A stretch of DNA of 64,000 nucleotides from Marinobacter sp. C7 (GTDB lineage Bacteria > Pseudomonadota > Gammaproteobacteria > Pseudomonadales > Oleiphilaceae), in contig NZ_JAKQZH010000004.1 in the NCBI RefSeq assembly GCF_022343555.1, positions 62,001 to 126,000 on the forward strand, read 5' to 3'. Below, piece by piece: positions 41,917 to 51,095 of the stretch. Position 1 is the first letter of the stretch, and each line of letters begins with the position of its first letter. A program made the position numbers and the translations under genes. A model generated the notes under the pieces. The model saw only the letters and a list, made by a program, of their open reading frames with translations, was not told the origin of the DNA and made no database searches.

Positions 41917-43275
41917 ATGAAAAAACGACTGCTTTCCGGACTGATTGGCGTTATGGCAGCCCAACCGGGATTCGCCATCGACCTGATCGACACTTATGAA
42001 AAAGCCCTCTCCTACGATTCCGGTATCGCTGCTGCCCAAGCGAGTTTCGAGGCCCAACAGGCCGCAAGCGATGTCAGCAAGAGTGCACTTCTGCCACAGG
42101 CGGGCGCGTTCGGCGAGGCCAACCATACCGACCTGGATGGCGAGATCCAGGACGAGAGCTACAAGGCCACCAGCTACGGCGTCCAGCTGACGCAGCCCCT
42201 TTTCCGCGCCGACTCCTGGTTCCGGTACGACGCCAGCCAGTTCCAGACCGAATCCGCGCGAGCACAGTACAATCTGGCACAGCAACAGCTGATCCTGGAT
42301 GTGGCGACAGCCTACTTCAACGTGCTCCGGGCACAGGATACCGTGACAACGGCACTGGCCACCGAGGCTGCGATCCAGCGCCAGTACGAGCAGGCGCAGG
42401 AGCGGTTTGACGTTGGCCTGATTGCGATCACCGAAGTGTATGAGGCTCGCGCCAGCTACGATGACGCCAAAAGCCAGCGAATTGCTGCGGAGAATCAGCT
42501 CAATGTCGCCAAGGAACAATTGGCACGGTTGACCGGGGAGTACCCGGAGGATCTGGAGAACCTGCGCCGGAACTTCCCGCTCGGTCGTCCCGAGCCGATG
42601 GACCCCTCGGCCTGGGAAACCACGGCGTTGGAGCAGAACTGGTCAATCCAGTCGGCGCTGTACGATCTGAATGCCAGCGAGGCCAATCTGAAAGTGGCCA
42701 AGTCAGGGCACTATCCGACCCTGGACCTGACGGCCTCCTACGGCGATAACGAAATTGACGGTGGCAGCCCCAACCAGTTCGAAGGAACACAGGGGGTGAT
42801 CGGCCTGGAGCTGAACATACCGCTGTATACCGGTGGCGGCACCCAGGCGGGCGTGCGCCAGCAGCGTTCGCTGGTTACCGTAGCCGAGGAACAGCTCAAC
42901 ACCGTTCGCCGGGACGTCCGGGTCAGCACCCGCAGCCTGTTCCTGACCGTGAACAACAATGTTGAAACTGCCTCGGCCCTGTCCCAGACCATCATTTCCC
43001 GCCGCAGCGCACTGGACGCCACGCGGGCCGGCTATGAAGTCGGTACGCGGAATATCGTGGAGGTGCTGGATGCGGAACGTGCTTACTACGTGGCGCTGCG
43101 TGACTACGCCAATGCGCGGTATGACTACGTAATCAATACGCTGCAACTGAAGCAGGCCGCCGGCACCCTCAGCCCACAGGATCTGGCAGACCTGAACAAC
43201 TGGCTGAGCGAGACAGCTCCGGGCATCGAAGCCCTGGCCAACGAGGAACAGACCCTGGACGATCCTACCCGGTAA
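41917..43275 (+). CDS. tolC: TolC-family outer-membrane efflux channel
   Basis: Trimeric outer-membrane exit duct for RND pumps and type I secretion. The start at 41917 has AGGAG six bases before and gives a clean signal peptide (MKKRLLSGLIGVMAAQPGFA). An in-frame ATG eight codons upstream lacks such support. The 452-residue product shows the TolC pattern: SYGVQLTQPLFRADSW, the repeat-duplicated coiled coils and YEVGTRNIVEVLDAERAYY. It is divergent from thiC and not next to a pump gene; it probably serves several systems. Confidence 0.94.
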   Translation: MKKRLLSGLIGVMAAQPGFAIDLIDTYEKALSYDSGIAAAQASFEAQQAASDVSKSALLPQAGAFGEANHTDLDGEIQDESYKATSYGVQLTQPLFRADSWFRYDASQFQTESARAQYNLAQQQLILDVATAYFNVLRAQDTVTTALATEAAIQRQYEQAQERFDVGLIAITEVYEARASYDDAKSQRIAAENQLNVAKEQLARLTGEYPEDLENLRRNFPLGRPEPMDPSAWETTALEQNWSIQSALYDLNASEANLKVAKSGHYPTLDLTASYGDNEIDGGSPNQFEGTQGVIGLELNIPLYTGGGTQAGVRQQRSLVTVAEEQLNTVRRDVRVSTRSLFLTVNNNVETASALSQTIISRRSALDATRAGYEVGTRNIVEVLDAERAYYVALRDYANARYDYVINTLQLKQAAGTLSPQDLADLNNWLSETAPGIEALANEEQTLDDPTR

Positions 43276-43322
43276 GGGGTTCGTCCGGTGATGGTGGGCA
43301 GCCACGCTGCCCGCCGCGTTCC

Positions 43323-44576
43323 TCAGACCCTCTCAATAATTCCCTCGACCACTTTTTCCAACGCCCCCCGATTCTTGTTCACTACTGACAATGCGCGCCG
43401 GCCGATGGCCTCTCGCTCGGCGGAGTGACTGAACAGGGAAATCAGGAAGCTTGCCAACTCCTCGGCATTGGCCACGATTCGGACGCCCGTGTCGTCCAGC
43501 AAGCGTTGATAGATGGTTTCGAAATTGAACACGTGGGGGCCGGAAAAGACTGGAATTCCCCATGCGGCAGGTTCCAGAGGATTGTGGCCGCCCCGCTCAA
43601 TCAGGGAGCCGCCCACAAACGCAATGTCGCTGACGCCATACAGCATCATCAGCTCGCCCATGGTATCCCCCAGATAAACCTGAGCGCTTGCCGGATCCTC
43701 ACCCCGGGATCGCCTGGCGACCGTCAGTCCGCGGGAAACCGCCTTGTTGGCCACCGAATCAAACCTTTCGGGATGCCTCGGCACCAGAATCAGAAGCGCA
43801 TCCGGATGAGCAACCAGCAACTCCTGGTGAGCGGTCAGCAACTGGACATCCTCTCCACCGTGGGTACTGCCTGCGATCCAGATCGGCCGCCCTGCCAGGC
43901 GGCCCCGAAGATCCCTGGCTGCCTGCCGGACATCCGGGGGAATATCCACGTCAAACTTGACGCTGCCGGTCACCTCCACCTTATCCGGCACGACGCCGAT
44001 ACGCCGGAAACGCTCGGCGTCTTTTTCGGCCTGTGCAGCCACCCAGCTGATGCTTTGCATAATCGGCAGCGCCAGGCTCCGAATCCGTTCATAGCCACGT
44101 GCCGAACGTTCTGACAACCGGGCATTGATCAGGAAAACCGGAACGCCCCGTGCCCGGGTCTGACGGATCATGTTGGGCCAGATCTCGGTTTCCATGATTA
44201 CCAGAATCCGGGGCCGGGAACGGTTGAGAAACCGACGGATAGAACCGGGGGTGTCGTAGGGGGCGTAGGCATAACGAACCCGGTCGCCGAACATCTTGCG
44301 AGCCTGGGCAAGGCCGGTGTCGGTCATGGCTGTCATCAGGATAGTGATGTCCGGGTCCCGCACCAGCAGGCGCCGAACCATCGGAGCCGCGGCTATGGTC
44401 TCACCCACGGAGACCGCATGGACCCAGACCACGGTCCCGGGAATTCTGGGAACCAGTCCGATACGATGACCAAGATCCTGACGCAGGGCTGGCGCTTTCC
44501 TCCCCTGCCACCAGAGTCGCAGCAGGACAAACGGCAGGATCAGACGAATGAGCTGGGAATAGAGAAATTGAAACAC
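43323..44576 (-). CDS. waaA: 3-deoxy-D-manno-octulosonic acid (Kdo) transferase
   Basis: WaaA adds Kdo to lipid IVA at the inner membrane, the first step of LPS core assembly. A GTG start at 44576 with GGGAG upstream gives 417 residues and a membrane-anchoring N-terminus (FQFLYSQLIRLILPFVLLRLWWQGRK). Family features are WVHAVSVGETIAAAP, METEIWPNMI, INARLSERSARGY, TGSVKFDVD, STHGGED and the C-terminal FVGGSLIERGGHNPLEPAAW. An ATG further upstream would overlap the divergent acyltransferase promoter. It opens the LPS locus. Confidence 0.93.
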   Translation of the reverse strand: MFQFLYSQLIRLILPFVLLRLWWQGRKAPALRQDLGHRIGLVPRIPGTVVWVHAVSVGETIAAAPMVRRLLVRDPDITILMTAMTDTGLAQARKMFGDRVRYAYAPYDTPGSIRRFLNRSRPRILVIMETEIWPNMIRQTRARGVPVFLINARLSERSARGYERIRSLALPIMQSISWVAAQAEKDAERFRRIGVVPDKVEVTGSVKFDVDIPPDVRQAARDLRGRLAGRPIWIAGSTHGGEDVQLLTAHQELLVAHPDALLILVPRHPERFDSVANKAVSRGLTVARRSRGEDPASAQVYLGDTMGELMMLYGVSDIAFVGGSLIERGGHNPLEPAAWGIPVFSGPHVFNFETIYQRLLDDTGVRIVANAEELASFLISLFSHSAEREAIGRRALSVVNKNRGALEKVVEGIIERV

Positions 44577-44678
44577 GCAGGACTCCCGGCAAAACAGTGC
44601 GTTATCATAGCGCAAAAATCGTCAAGGGGCCGCATACTGCCCCCGGATACACCCATTGTCGATGCAAGGTTCCCTGTT

Positions 44679-45632
44679 TTGAAGAAGAAGTACCGCAAAC
44701 TGCCACGCAACACGGACTACTCCGCCTACCGGCATCCACGCTGGTGGCCCACCTGGTTGGCTATCGGCTTGATGTGGCTGGTCGCCCAGCTACCGATCCG
44801 GTTTCAGTGGTGGCTGGGAAAACTGGCCGGGTTGGCAGCGTGGAAGCTCGCCCGAAGCCGTCGTCACATAACCGAGGTGAATATCCGGCTCTGTTTTCCC
44901 GAACTGACGGCACAACAGCAGGCAGCTTTGGTACGCAAAGCGTTCATCGCCAATGGCATTGGTCTGCTGGAACTGGGCATTGCCTGGTTCCGGGATCCGG
45001 CAAAACTTACCGGCATTACCCGCATCCATGGCATTGAACATTTCGAAGAAGCGCTGGAAGCCGGCCATGGAGTATTGCTGCTGGGTGGCCATTACAGCAC
45101 TCTGGACCTCGGTGGCAGCCTCGTGACCGAGTACATCGAGGCCGATGTCATGCAGCGGGATCACAACAATCCGCTGATGAATGCGGTCATGACCCGCGCC
45201 CGTGGCCGGCGTTACGGGACCGTTCTGGGCGCCAAGGATCTTCGCGGCCTGTTCCGTAGCCTGAAGAAAAACCGGGCGGTGTGGTACGCGACCGACCAGG
45301 ACTACGGTCGCAAGGATATCGTTTTTGCCCCGTTCTTCGGCATTCCCGCCGGGACAATCACGGCCACCTCACGGATTGCCGAGCGCAGCCAATGCAGGAT
45401 CGTGCCATTCAGTCACTTCCGACGTGAAGACAAGCCCGGTTATGACATCTATTTCCACCCGGCACTGGAGGACTTCCCCGGCGCGGATGATCTCGAGGAT
45501 GCCACCCGGATCAACCGGATCATCGAACAGGAAATCCGCAAGGCGCCGGACCAGTACCTCTGGATGCACCGGCGCTTCAAGACCCGCCCGGACCCGGCTG
45601 ATCCGGGCTTCTATGGCCGGAAACGGAACTAG
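44679..45632 (+). CDS. lpxL: LpxL-family lipid A acyltransferase (first copy)
   Basis: Adds a secondary acyl chain to Kdo-lipid A from acyl-ACP. The HX4D active-site motif is GGHYSTLDLGG. RNTDYSAYRHPRWWPTW at the N-terminus, NIRLCFPELTAQQQAALV and YATDQDYGRKDIVFAPFFG are typical LpxL blocks. A TTG start at 44679 gives 317 residues, close to E. coli LpxL. A longer frame back to 44418 is rejected because it would overlap waaA on the other strand. It begins a four-gene plus-strand unit. Confidence 0.88.
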   Translation: MKKKYRKLPRNTDYSAYRHPRWWPTWLAIGLMWLVAQLPIRFQWWLGKLAGLAAWKLARSRRHITEVNIRLCFPELTAQQQAALVRKAFIANGIGLLELGIAWFRDPAKLTGITRIHGIEHFEEALEAGHGVLLLGGHYSTLDLGGSLVTEYIEADVMQRDHNNPLMNAVMTRARGRRYGTVLGAKDLRGLFRSLKKNRAVWYATDQDYGRKDIVFAPFFGIPAGTITATSRIAERSQCRIVPFSHFRREDKPGYDIYFHPALEDFPGADDLEDATRINRIIEQEIRKAPDQYLWMHRRFKTRPDPADPGFYGRKRN

Positions 45633-46610
45633 GTGCGGCCTTTGAGCATCGATTCTGAAAAAGCCACCCCGGTCATCTGGCTGGTAACCGATGGCAAGCC
45701 AGGCCACAGAAACCAGCTGAAAGGCCTGGGCAACCGATTGCGCGCGCACACCGGCGCAGGCTTGTATTGGCTGGAAGCAACCGGTTTCCGGGTACCGCTT
45801 TGGCGTGCCTTGTTCGGAATGGCACCGGCCCTGCCCTCCGACCTGCCGGAACCGGACCTGATCGTAGCTGCCGGCACCGGCACCCACCCACTATTACTCT
45901 CACTCAGACGCCTGGGCAACGCCAGAACCCTGGTCATCATGAAACCCGGTTTCCCGCTCTCCTGGGTGGACGGCGCAATTGTTCCGGCACACGATGACAT
46001 CAAACCGTCTTCCAGAGTTCTGGTCACAGAGGGCGTGATGAATACCATCACTCCATTGGCCAGACTGACCGCCAACCGAGAGGCCCTGATCCTTGTTGGC
46101 GGACCTTCACCGCATTTTGACTGGGACGACGACGCCATTCTGGCCCAGATAGGTGACCTGATCGCCCGCTACGCGGATTGGCGATGGACCATCAGCGATT
46201 CCCGGCGCACACCGGAGGCGACCCGACAGCGACTGCAGCAGCTGGCGGCGCCCAGGGTCACAGTCCTGAGCTCTGAATCCACCCACGAAAACTGGCTCCG
46301 CCATCAGTTGTCCGCGTCACGGGCGGTATGGACAACCCCGGACAGCATGTCCATGGTGTGCGAGGCGGCCACCTCCGGTGTTCCCACCGGCCTTCTGGAC
46401 CTGCCTGCACGACCAGACAGTCGGGTTGCCAAAGGCGTCAACCGACTTGCCCGGTCAGGGCTTGTCGCCCACTGGAGCGACCACCGCAGCGTCATGGCGA
46501 GACACACGGTTTCGGCTCGTCAACTCTGGGAGGCCGACAGGGCGGCCAGATGGGTTCTGGAACGGTTCCTGACCGGCAAACCAACATCGGACAAAGGAAA
46601 GTCAGCGTGA
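45633..46610 (+). CDS. ELM1-family protein (DUF1022) in the LPS locus
   Basis: This 325-residue protein resembles the ELM1 family named after a plant mitochondrial fission factor (VIWLVTDGKPGHRNQLKGLG, DLIVAAGTGTHPLLLSLRR, LVGGPSPHFDWDDDAILAQI, WTTPDSMSMVCEAATSGVPT). Bacterial members occur in LPS clusters and look like GT-B-fold glycosyltransferases, but no activity is established. The GTG start directly follows the TAG of lpxL, and the end overlaps the next gene by 4 bases, so all are coupled. Probably an unassigned core sugar transferase or helper. Confidence 0.78.
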   Translation: MRPLSIDSEKATPVIWLVTDGKPGHRNQLKGLGNRLRAHTGAGLYWLEATGFRVPLWRALFGMAPALPSDLPEPDLIVAAGTGTHPLLLSLRRLGNARTLVIMKPGFPLSWVDGAIVPAHDDIKPSSRVLVTEGVMNTITPLARLTANREALILVGGPSPHFDWDDDAILAQIGDLIARYADWRWTISDSRRTPEATRQRLQQLAAPRVTVLSSESTHENWLRHQLSASRAVWTTPDSMSMVCEAATSGVPTGLLDLPARPDSRVAKGVNRLARSGLVAHWSDHRSVMARHTVSARQLWEADRAARWVLERFLTGKPTSDKGKSA

Positions 46611-47719
46611 GAATTCTCCAGGCACTGCCAGCACTATACAGCGGTGGCGTTGAACGAGGCACTGTCGATCTGGCGGCCGAGTTGGTTCGGCGTGGGCACG
46701 AGTCCTACGTTGTTTCCAATGGTGGCCCGATGGCGGAACAGGTGCGCGGGCAGGGTTCCATCCATATACACATGCCGATCCACCGGAAATCGCTGGCTTC
46801 GCTCGGGCAGATTCTGCCCATGCGCAAGCTGATTCAGGATCTGAAACCGGACATCATTCACGTTCGCTCCCGCATGCCCGCCTGGATTATCCACCTGGCC
46901 CTGAAAAGCCTGCCCGAGGAGGAGCGCCCGGCCGTGATCTCCACCTTTCACGGCATGTACTCAGTGAACCCTTACAGCGCCATCATGACCAGGGCGGATC
47001 ATGTCATCGCGGTTTCCCACTGTGTGCAGGATTACGTGATAAAAAACTTCCACGTACCTGCAGACAAGCTGACGGTGATCCAGCGGGGAGTGAATGTGGG
47101 TGCATTTCATAACCGCGCTCTGAGCCAACAGTGGCTGGATCACTTTTTATCGCGTTACCCCCAGCTGGCCGGCAAGAAAATAGTCATGATGCCCGGCCGT
47201 ATTTCCCGCTGGAAGGGCCAGCTGGACTTCCTCGCCATGATGAACCAGCTGGTCCGCCAGCGCTCGGACTGTCATGGCATCATCGTCGGGGGCGCCGAAC
47301 CGGGTAAGGAGCGTTTTCTGGAGGAACTGGAACGGGAGCGCAGTCGCCTGAGCCTCACCGACAAGGTGACCTTCCTGGGCCAGCGCAATGACATGAACAG
47401 CCTGTACCTCTTCGCTGACGTCGTCTGCCATATGTCCACCAAACCCGAGCCCTTCGGCCGGACCGTCACCGAGGCCCTTGCTTCGGGCACCCCGGTCGTC
47501 GCCTACAACCGGGGCGGTGCGGCCGAAACACTTCAGGCCTGCTTCCGGGAGGGCCTGGTCGCTCCGGACGATACCAAAGCCTTCGCCAACACGGTTCAGA
47601 AGGTTCTTGAGATCCCGGAGCATGACATTGTGATTCCGGACCGGTTCCGACTGGAGGCGCAAACGGAGAGGACGCTCAAGATCTACCGACAAGTTCTCGA
47701 GCAGCACCATCGCCCATGA
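46607..47719 (+). CDS. Glycosyltransferase family 4, LPS core type
   Basis: A GTG at 46607 overlaps the ELM1-gene stop as GTGA and gives VRILQALPALYSGGVERGTV, the glycine-rich N-terminal loop of GT-B enzymes. The 370-residue product has the GT4 donor-site pattern: ISRWKGQLDFLAMM, GGAEPGKERF, and the EX7E region KPEPFGRTVTEALASGTPVV. The protein should be peripheral on the cytoplasmic membrane face. The sugar is not predictable from the sequence. The 3' end overlaps the next glycosyltransferase by 4 bases (ATGA). Confidence 0.88.
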   Translation: MRILQALPALYSGGVERGTVDLAAELVRRGHESYVVSNGGPMAEQVRGQGSIHIHMPIHRKSLASLGQILPMRKLIQDLKPDIIHVRSRMPAWIIHLALKSLPEEERPAVISTFHGMYSVNPYSAIMTRADHVIAVSHCVQDYVIKNFHVPADKLTVIQRGVNVGAFHNRALSQQWLDHFLSRYPQLAGKKIVMMPGRISRWKGQLDFLAMMNQLVRQRSDCHGIIVGGAEPGKERFLEELERERSRLSLTDKVTFLGQRNDMNSLYLFADVVCHMSTKPEPFGRTVTEALASGTPVVAYNRGGAAETLQACFREGLVAPDDTKAFANTVQKVLEIPEHDIVIPDRFRLEAQTERTLKIYRQVLEQHHRP

Positions 47720-48750
47720 TTATCGCGATGGTTCTGGCCACGCCGGGCACCGGATGGGGCGGCATGGAAAAACACACGGCCGATCTCGCCGGCGCCCTCA
47801 CGGCGCTCGGCCACGACGTCCATGTTCTGGCCCACCCGTCGTACCAGACACATTTCAGTGGACGATCGTCCTTCCACCCCTGCCCTATGCACATGGGCAG
47901 GCGAAACCCCTGGCTCAGGTACCGGATACGCCGGATAGTCGGCACGCTACATCCGGAAGTCGTCCACGCCCAGGGGAGCAAGGCTGCCACCCTGGTGAGC
48001 CGTTTGAAATTGCCGCCCGGCTGCCAGAAAGCAGGAACCGTTCACGGCAGCAAATCGACCGAAAAGCCGTTCCTGCCACTGGACAAGGTCATAGCCGTAA
48101 GTACACCGGTCTATCAGAGCCTCACCCACCCCCGGAAATTCCTTGTCTATAACGGGATCGACGTGAAGCCACGCGATAACACGTCATCACGGGCTGACGC
48201 GTACCGGCTTCCATCCGCCATCAACGTGGTAGCAGCTGGTCGACTCGAGTCTGTAAAAGGATTCCACCGCCTTGTCTCGAGCTGGCCAGAGGTGGTGGAG
48301 CGCTTCCCGTCTGCTCACCTCACCATTTTCGGTGATGGCAGCCAGAGAGCTTCGCTTATTGAGCAGATCCACCAACTGGATTGCGGCGAGTACATTTCTC
48401 TTCCGGGTTATCTGACCAATCTGATGCCGCCTCTCGAGCAGGCGGATCTGCTGGTAATCAGCTCCGATCGGGAGGGTTTTCCCTACATCCTGGTGGAGGC
48501 ACTGATGTCAGGCTGTCCGGTTGTATCAACCCCGGTGGCGGGCTGCACCGAAATCCTGCCCAAAGAGGCCATTGCCGCGGATCACAGCCGCGCGGCCATA
48601 TCGGCACTCCTTATCAAGGCCTTGAGCGCGATTGAGGAATTGCGACAGCTGGAACAGCCGGCCTTCGACTATGCCCGGGAACACCTGACCCTGACGGCCA
48701 TGGCGAAAGCCACCCTTGAGGTCTATCGGGATGGCGTACCCCGCACCTGA
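47716..48750 (+). CDS. Glycosyltransferase family 4
   Basis: A 344-residue GT-B transferase with acceptor-loop LATPGTGWGGMEKHTADLAG. It has a shortened inter-domain segment and the donor-binding GRLESVKGFHRLV, IFGDGSQRASL, PGYLTNLMPPLEQADLLVIS and EX7E in DREGFPYILVEALMSGCPVV. It is the last gene of the lpxL-ELM1-GT4-GT4 unit. Its final 28 bases overlap the 3' end of the convergent GT2 gene. Confidence 0.88.
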   Translation: MIIAMVLATPGTGWGGMEKHTADLAGALTALGHDVHVLAHPSYQTHFSGRSSFHPCPMHMGRRNPWLRYRIRRIVGTLHPEVVHAQGSKAATLVSRLKLPPGCQKAGTVHGSKSTEKPFLPLDKVIAVSTPVYQSLTHPRKFLVYNGIDVKPRDNTSSRADAYRLPSAINVVAAGRLESVKGFHRLVSSWPEVVERFPSAHLTIFGDGSQRASLIEQIHQLDCGEYISLPGYLTNLMPPLEQADLLVISSDREGFPYILVEALMSGCPVVSTPVAGCTEILPKEAIAADHSRAAISALLIKALSAIEELRQLEQPAFDYAREHLTLTAMAKATLEVYRDGVPRT

Positions 48751-49547
48751 GCACCGGAAGCCTTCGGTGTCTCCAGCTCTGCCAGCATCTGTATTTCTCT
48801 GGCCTTGGCCAGACGCATGAAATTGCGATTGGCAGCTGTAATCGACACACTCAGCCCGAACCAGCCGTTAAGAATCTGCCGGTGAATCAGATAGTACTTC
48901 AGGAACTTGAGCGGAAATTCCACGAATAACCGGGGCGAAGAGATCTTCCGCCCCTTGGCGGCCAGATACCTCGCCTGCTCTGAAGACAACTGGCAGTATT
49001 TCCGCTCCATCTGCTCCAGAGAGACAAGCGTGCGGTGCAGCACGTCTCCTTTCAAATCAAGAACCCTGCCCGAAACTACCTTTGGACGGTCGTCATTGCT
49101 GCCTTTTTCCGGCTGGATAGCGGCTTTTGAGCGATTGTAGAGGCGCAGAATTTTCTTGGTCTTATCGTGACGGAACGGATGCCCGGGATTGGGTGGGCAC
49201 AATACCCAGCGCATCCGATAGCCTGCGACGTCTTCAGGAAGCGGTGCAGAAAAAAGCGCCTTGATATTGGCCACAAGCTGCTCCGACAGGACTTCATCGG
49301 CGTCAAGGTCGAGAACCCATTCATTTCGACACAGGCTGGCTGCGTAGGCCTTCTGACACGCAAAACCTTCCCAGGGCCGGTGAACAACTCTCGCACCGAA
49401 CGATTCCGCTATCGCTAGCGTGTTGTCGGTACTGCCCGAGTCCACAACAATAACTTCATCCACCCAGTCACAGACCCGTTCAAGGGACTCGGGAAGCCGT
49501 TTTTCCTCGTTTTGGGTGATGTAGTAGACAGATAACGGTAATTTCAT
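48723..49547 (-). CDS. Glycosyltransferase family 2 (WaaE/KdtX-like)
   Basis: A 274-residue GT-A enzyme: NEEKRLPESLERVCDWVDEV at the N-terminus, VDSGSTDNTLAIAESFGARV, and the metal-binding DXD region LDLDADEVLS. The C-terminus (FVEFPLKFLKYYLIHRQIL) is amphipathic, typical of the WaaE/KdtX family, which adds a beta-linked glucose or other hexose to inner-core heptose. A related domain is fused to the ligase at 53.3-54.1 kb, so the locus has two copies of this fold. Monocistronic, convergent with the GT4 unit. Confidence 0.85.
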   Translation of the reverse strand: MKLPLSVYYITQNEEKRLPESLERVCDWVDEVIVVDSGSTDNTLAIAESFGARVVHRPWEGFACQKAYAASLCRNEWVLDLDADEVLSEQLVANIKALFSAPLPEDVAGYRMRWVLCPPNPGHPFRHDKTKKILRLYNRSKAAIQPEKGSNDDRPKVVSGRVLDLKGDVLHRTLVSLEQMERKYCQLSSEQARYLAAKGRKISSPRLFVEFPLKFLKYYLIHRQILNGWFGLSVSITAANRNFMRLAKAREIQMLAELETPKASGAQVRGTPSR

Positions 49548-49673
49548 AGTTCAAAACAGCCATACGCTTAACAAGAGAGCAACACCTGGCCTGCCGAAGC
49601 ACAGTGCCTGTGATAGAATCCGTGGCCACTGACTAGACTGATGCTGGACCAACCCAATCCCCGGAGCAAACCC

Positions 49674-51095
49674 ATGATACACCCCGTCATTATGGCCGGA
49701 GGCACCGGCTCCCGCCTCTGGCCTCTTTCAAGACAGCTGAATCCCAAACAGTTCCTGAAGCTGACGGATGAGCGGCTGTCCATGCTGCAAATGACGGTGG
49801 CCAGACTGGACGGCATGGCAGCGGCGGATCCGTTGCTTATCTGCAACGAGGAACATCGGTTTCTCGCAGCGGAACAAATGCGCCAGTCCGGCTTTGAAGA
49901 TGCCCGGATCATTCTGGAGCCCTGCGGTCGCAACACCGCTCCTGCCATTGCCCTGGCGGCACTGCAGATGGTCAAGGATGCCGGGGACGATGCGGACGAT
50001 CCCCTCATGCTGGTGCTGGCCGCAGATCACCTGATCCAGGATGTTGCTGCATTCCAGGCAGGCATTTCCAAGGCCACGCCCCTGGCGGAGCAAGGCCGAT
50101 TGGTAACATTCGGCATTGTACCCGGGCACCCGGAAACCGGATACGGCTATATCCATCGCAGCTCGGAACTGGCCCCCGACTGTTTTGCGGTCGATCGCTT
50201 CGTGGAAAAGCCAGATCTGGATACCGCCAGATCCTACCTGGCGTCCGGGGACTACCTCTGGAACAGCGGCATGTTCCTGTTTGGCGCCCGCCGCTACCTC
50301 CGGGAGCTGGAAAAACACCGTCCTGACATCCTCGCCATCTGCCGGTCAGCCATCGAAGATGCCAGCCAGGACCTCCACTTCACCCGGATCAATGCAGGTG
50401 TCTTCGCCGACTGCCCCGAAGATTCCATTGACTATGCGGTGATGGAGAAAACCCGGGATGCGGCCGTGGTGTCGCTGGATGCCGGGTGGAGCGATATCGG
50501 TTCCTGGTCGGCCTTGTGGGAAGTCAGCGACAAAGATGAGCGCGGCAACAGTTTCAGCGGGGATGTTATCGCCCATGAAACCAGCAACACTCTCGTGCGC
50601 GCAGACAGCCGTCTGGTAGCCACCGTTGGTGTGGAAGACCTGGTCATCATCGAAACCAAGGATGCGTTGCTGGTTGCTCACAAGGACCGGGTACAGGACG
50701 TCAAGAAGGTGGTAGAGGCAATTCGCAACGATGGCCGGCACGAACACATGAATCACCGGGAAGTATATCGCCCCTGGGGTGTCTACGATTCCATCGATAA
50801 TGGCAAGCGTTACCAGGTCAAGCGGATTACCGTGAAGCCAGGCGCCAAACTGTCGGTACAGATGCACCACCACCGCGCAGAACACTGGATTGTGGTAAGC
50901 GGCACGGCCCAGGTAACCAACGGTGATAAAACCTATCTGGTCACCGAAAACCAGTCCACCTACATTCCTGTCGGCCAGGTTCACTCACTGGAGAACCCAG
51001 GCGTCATTGACCTTGAACTGATCGAGGTCCAGTCCGGCTCCTATCTGGGCGAGGACGATATTGTTCGACTAGAGGACCTGTACGGCAGAACATGA
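49674..51095 (+). CDS. manC: Mannose-1-phosphate guanylyltransferase / mannose-6-phosphate isomerase
   Basis: A bifunctional ManC/AlgA-type enzyme of 473 residues. The N-terminal nucleotidyltransferase domain has the pyrophosphorylase signature [20 protein letters not shown] and FVEKP. The C-terminal cupin (about 350-473) has the zinc-binding [16 protein letters not shown] and [12 protein letters not shown] of type II phosphomannose isomerase. It makes GDP-mannose from fructose-6-phosphate if a phosphomannomutase is present; none is encoded nearby. GGAGC precedes the ATG; an ATG 33 bases upstream is less likely. It overlaps the next gene by 4 bases. Confidence 0.95.
   Translation: MIHPVIMAGGTGSRLWPLSRQLNPKQFLKLTDERLSMLQMTVARLDGMAAADPLLICNEEHRFLAAEQMRQSGFEDARIILEPCGRNTAPAIALAALQMVKDAGDDADDPLMLVLAADHLIQDVAAFQAGISKATPLAEQGRLVTFGIVPGHPETGYGYIHRSSELAPDCFAVDRFVEKPDLDTARSYLASGDYLWNSGMFLFGARRYLRELEKHRPDILAICRSAIEDASQDLHFTRINAGVFADCPEDSIDYAVMEKTRDAAVVSLDAGWSDIGSWSALWEVSDKDERGNSFSGDVIAHETSNTLVRADSRLVATVGVEDLVIIETKDALLVAHKDRVQDVKKVVEAIRNDGRHEHMNHREVYRPWGVYDSIDNGKRYQVKRITVKPGAKLSVQMHHHRAEHWIVVSGTAQVTNGDKTYLVTENQSTYIPVGQVHSLENPGVIDLELIEVQSGSYLGEDDIVRLEDLYGRT

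Noticed and set aside
44418..44678. N-terminal extension of the lpxL-type gene to 44418
   Set aside because: It would overlap the 5' end of waaA on the opposite strand by about 160 bases and adds 87 residues without family similarity; the TTG at 44679 gives the expected length.
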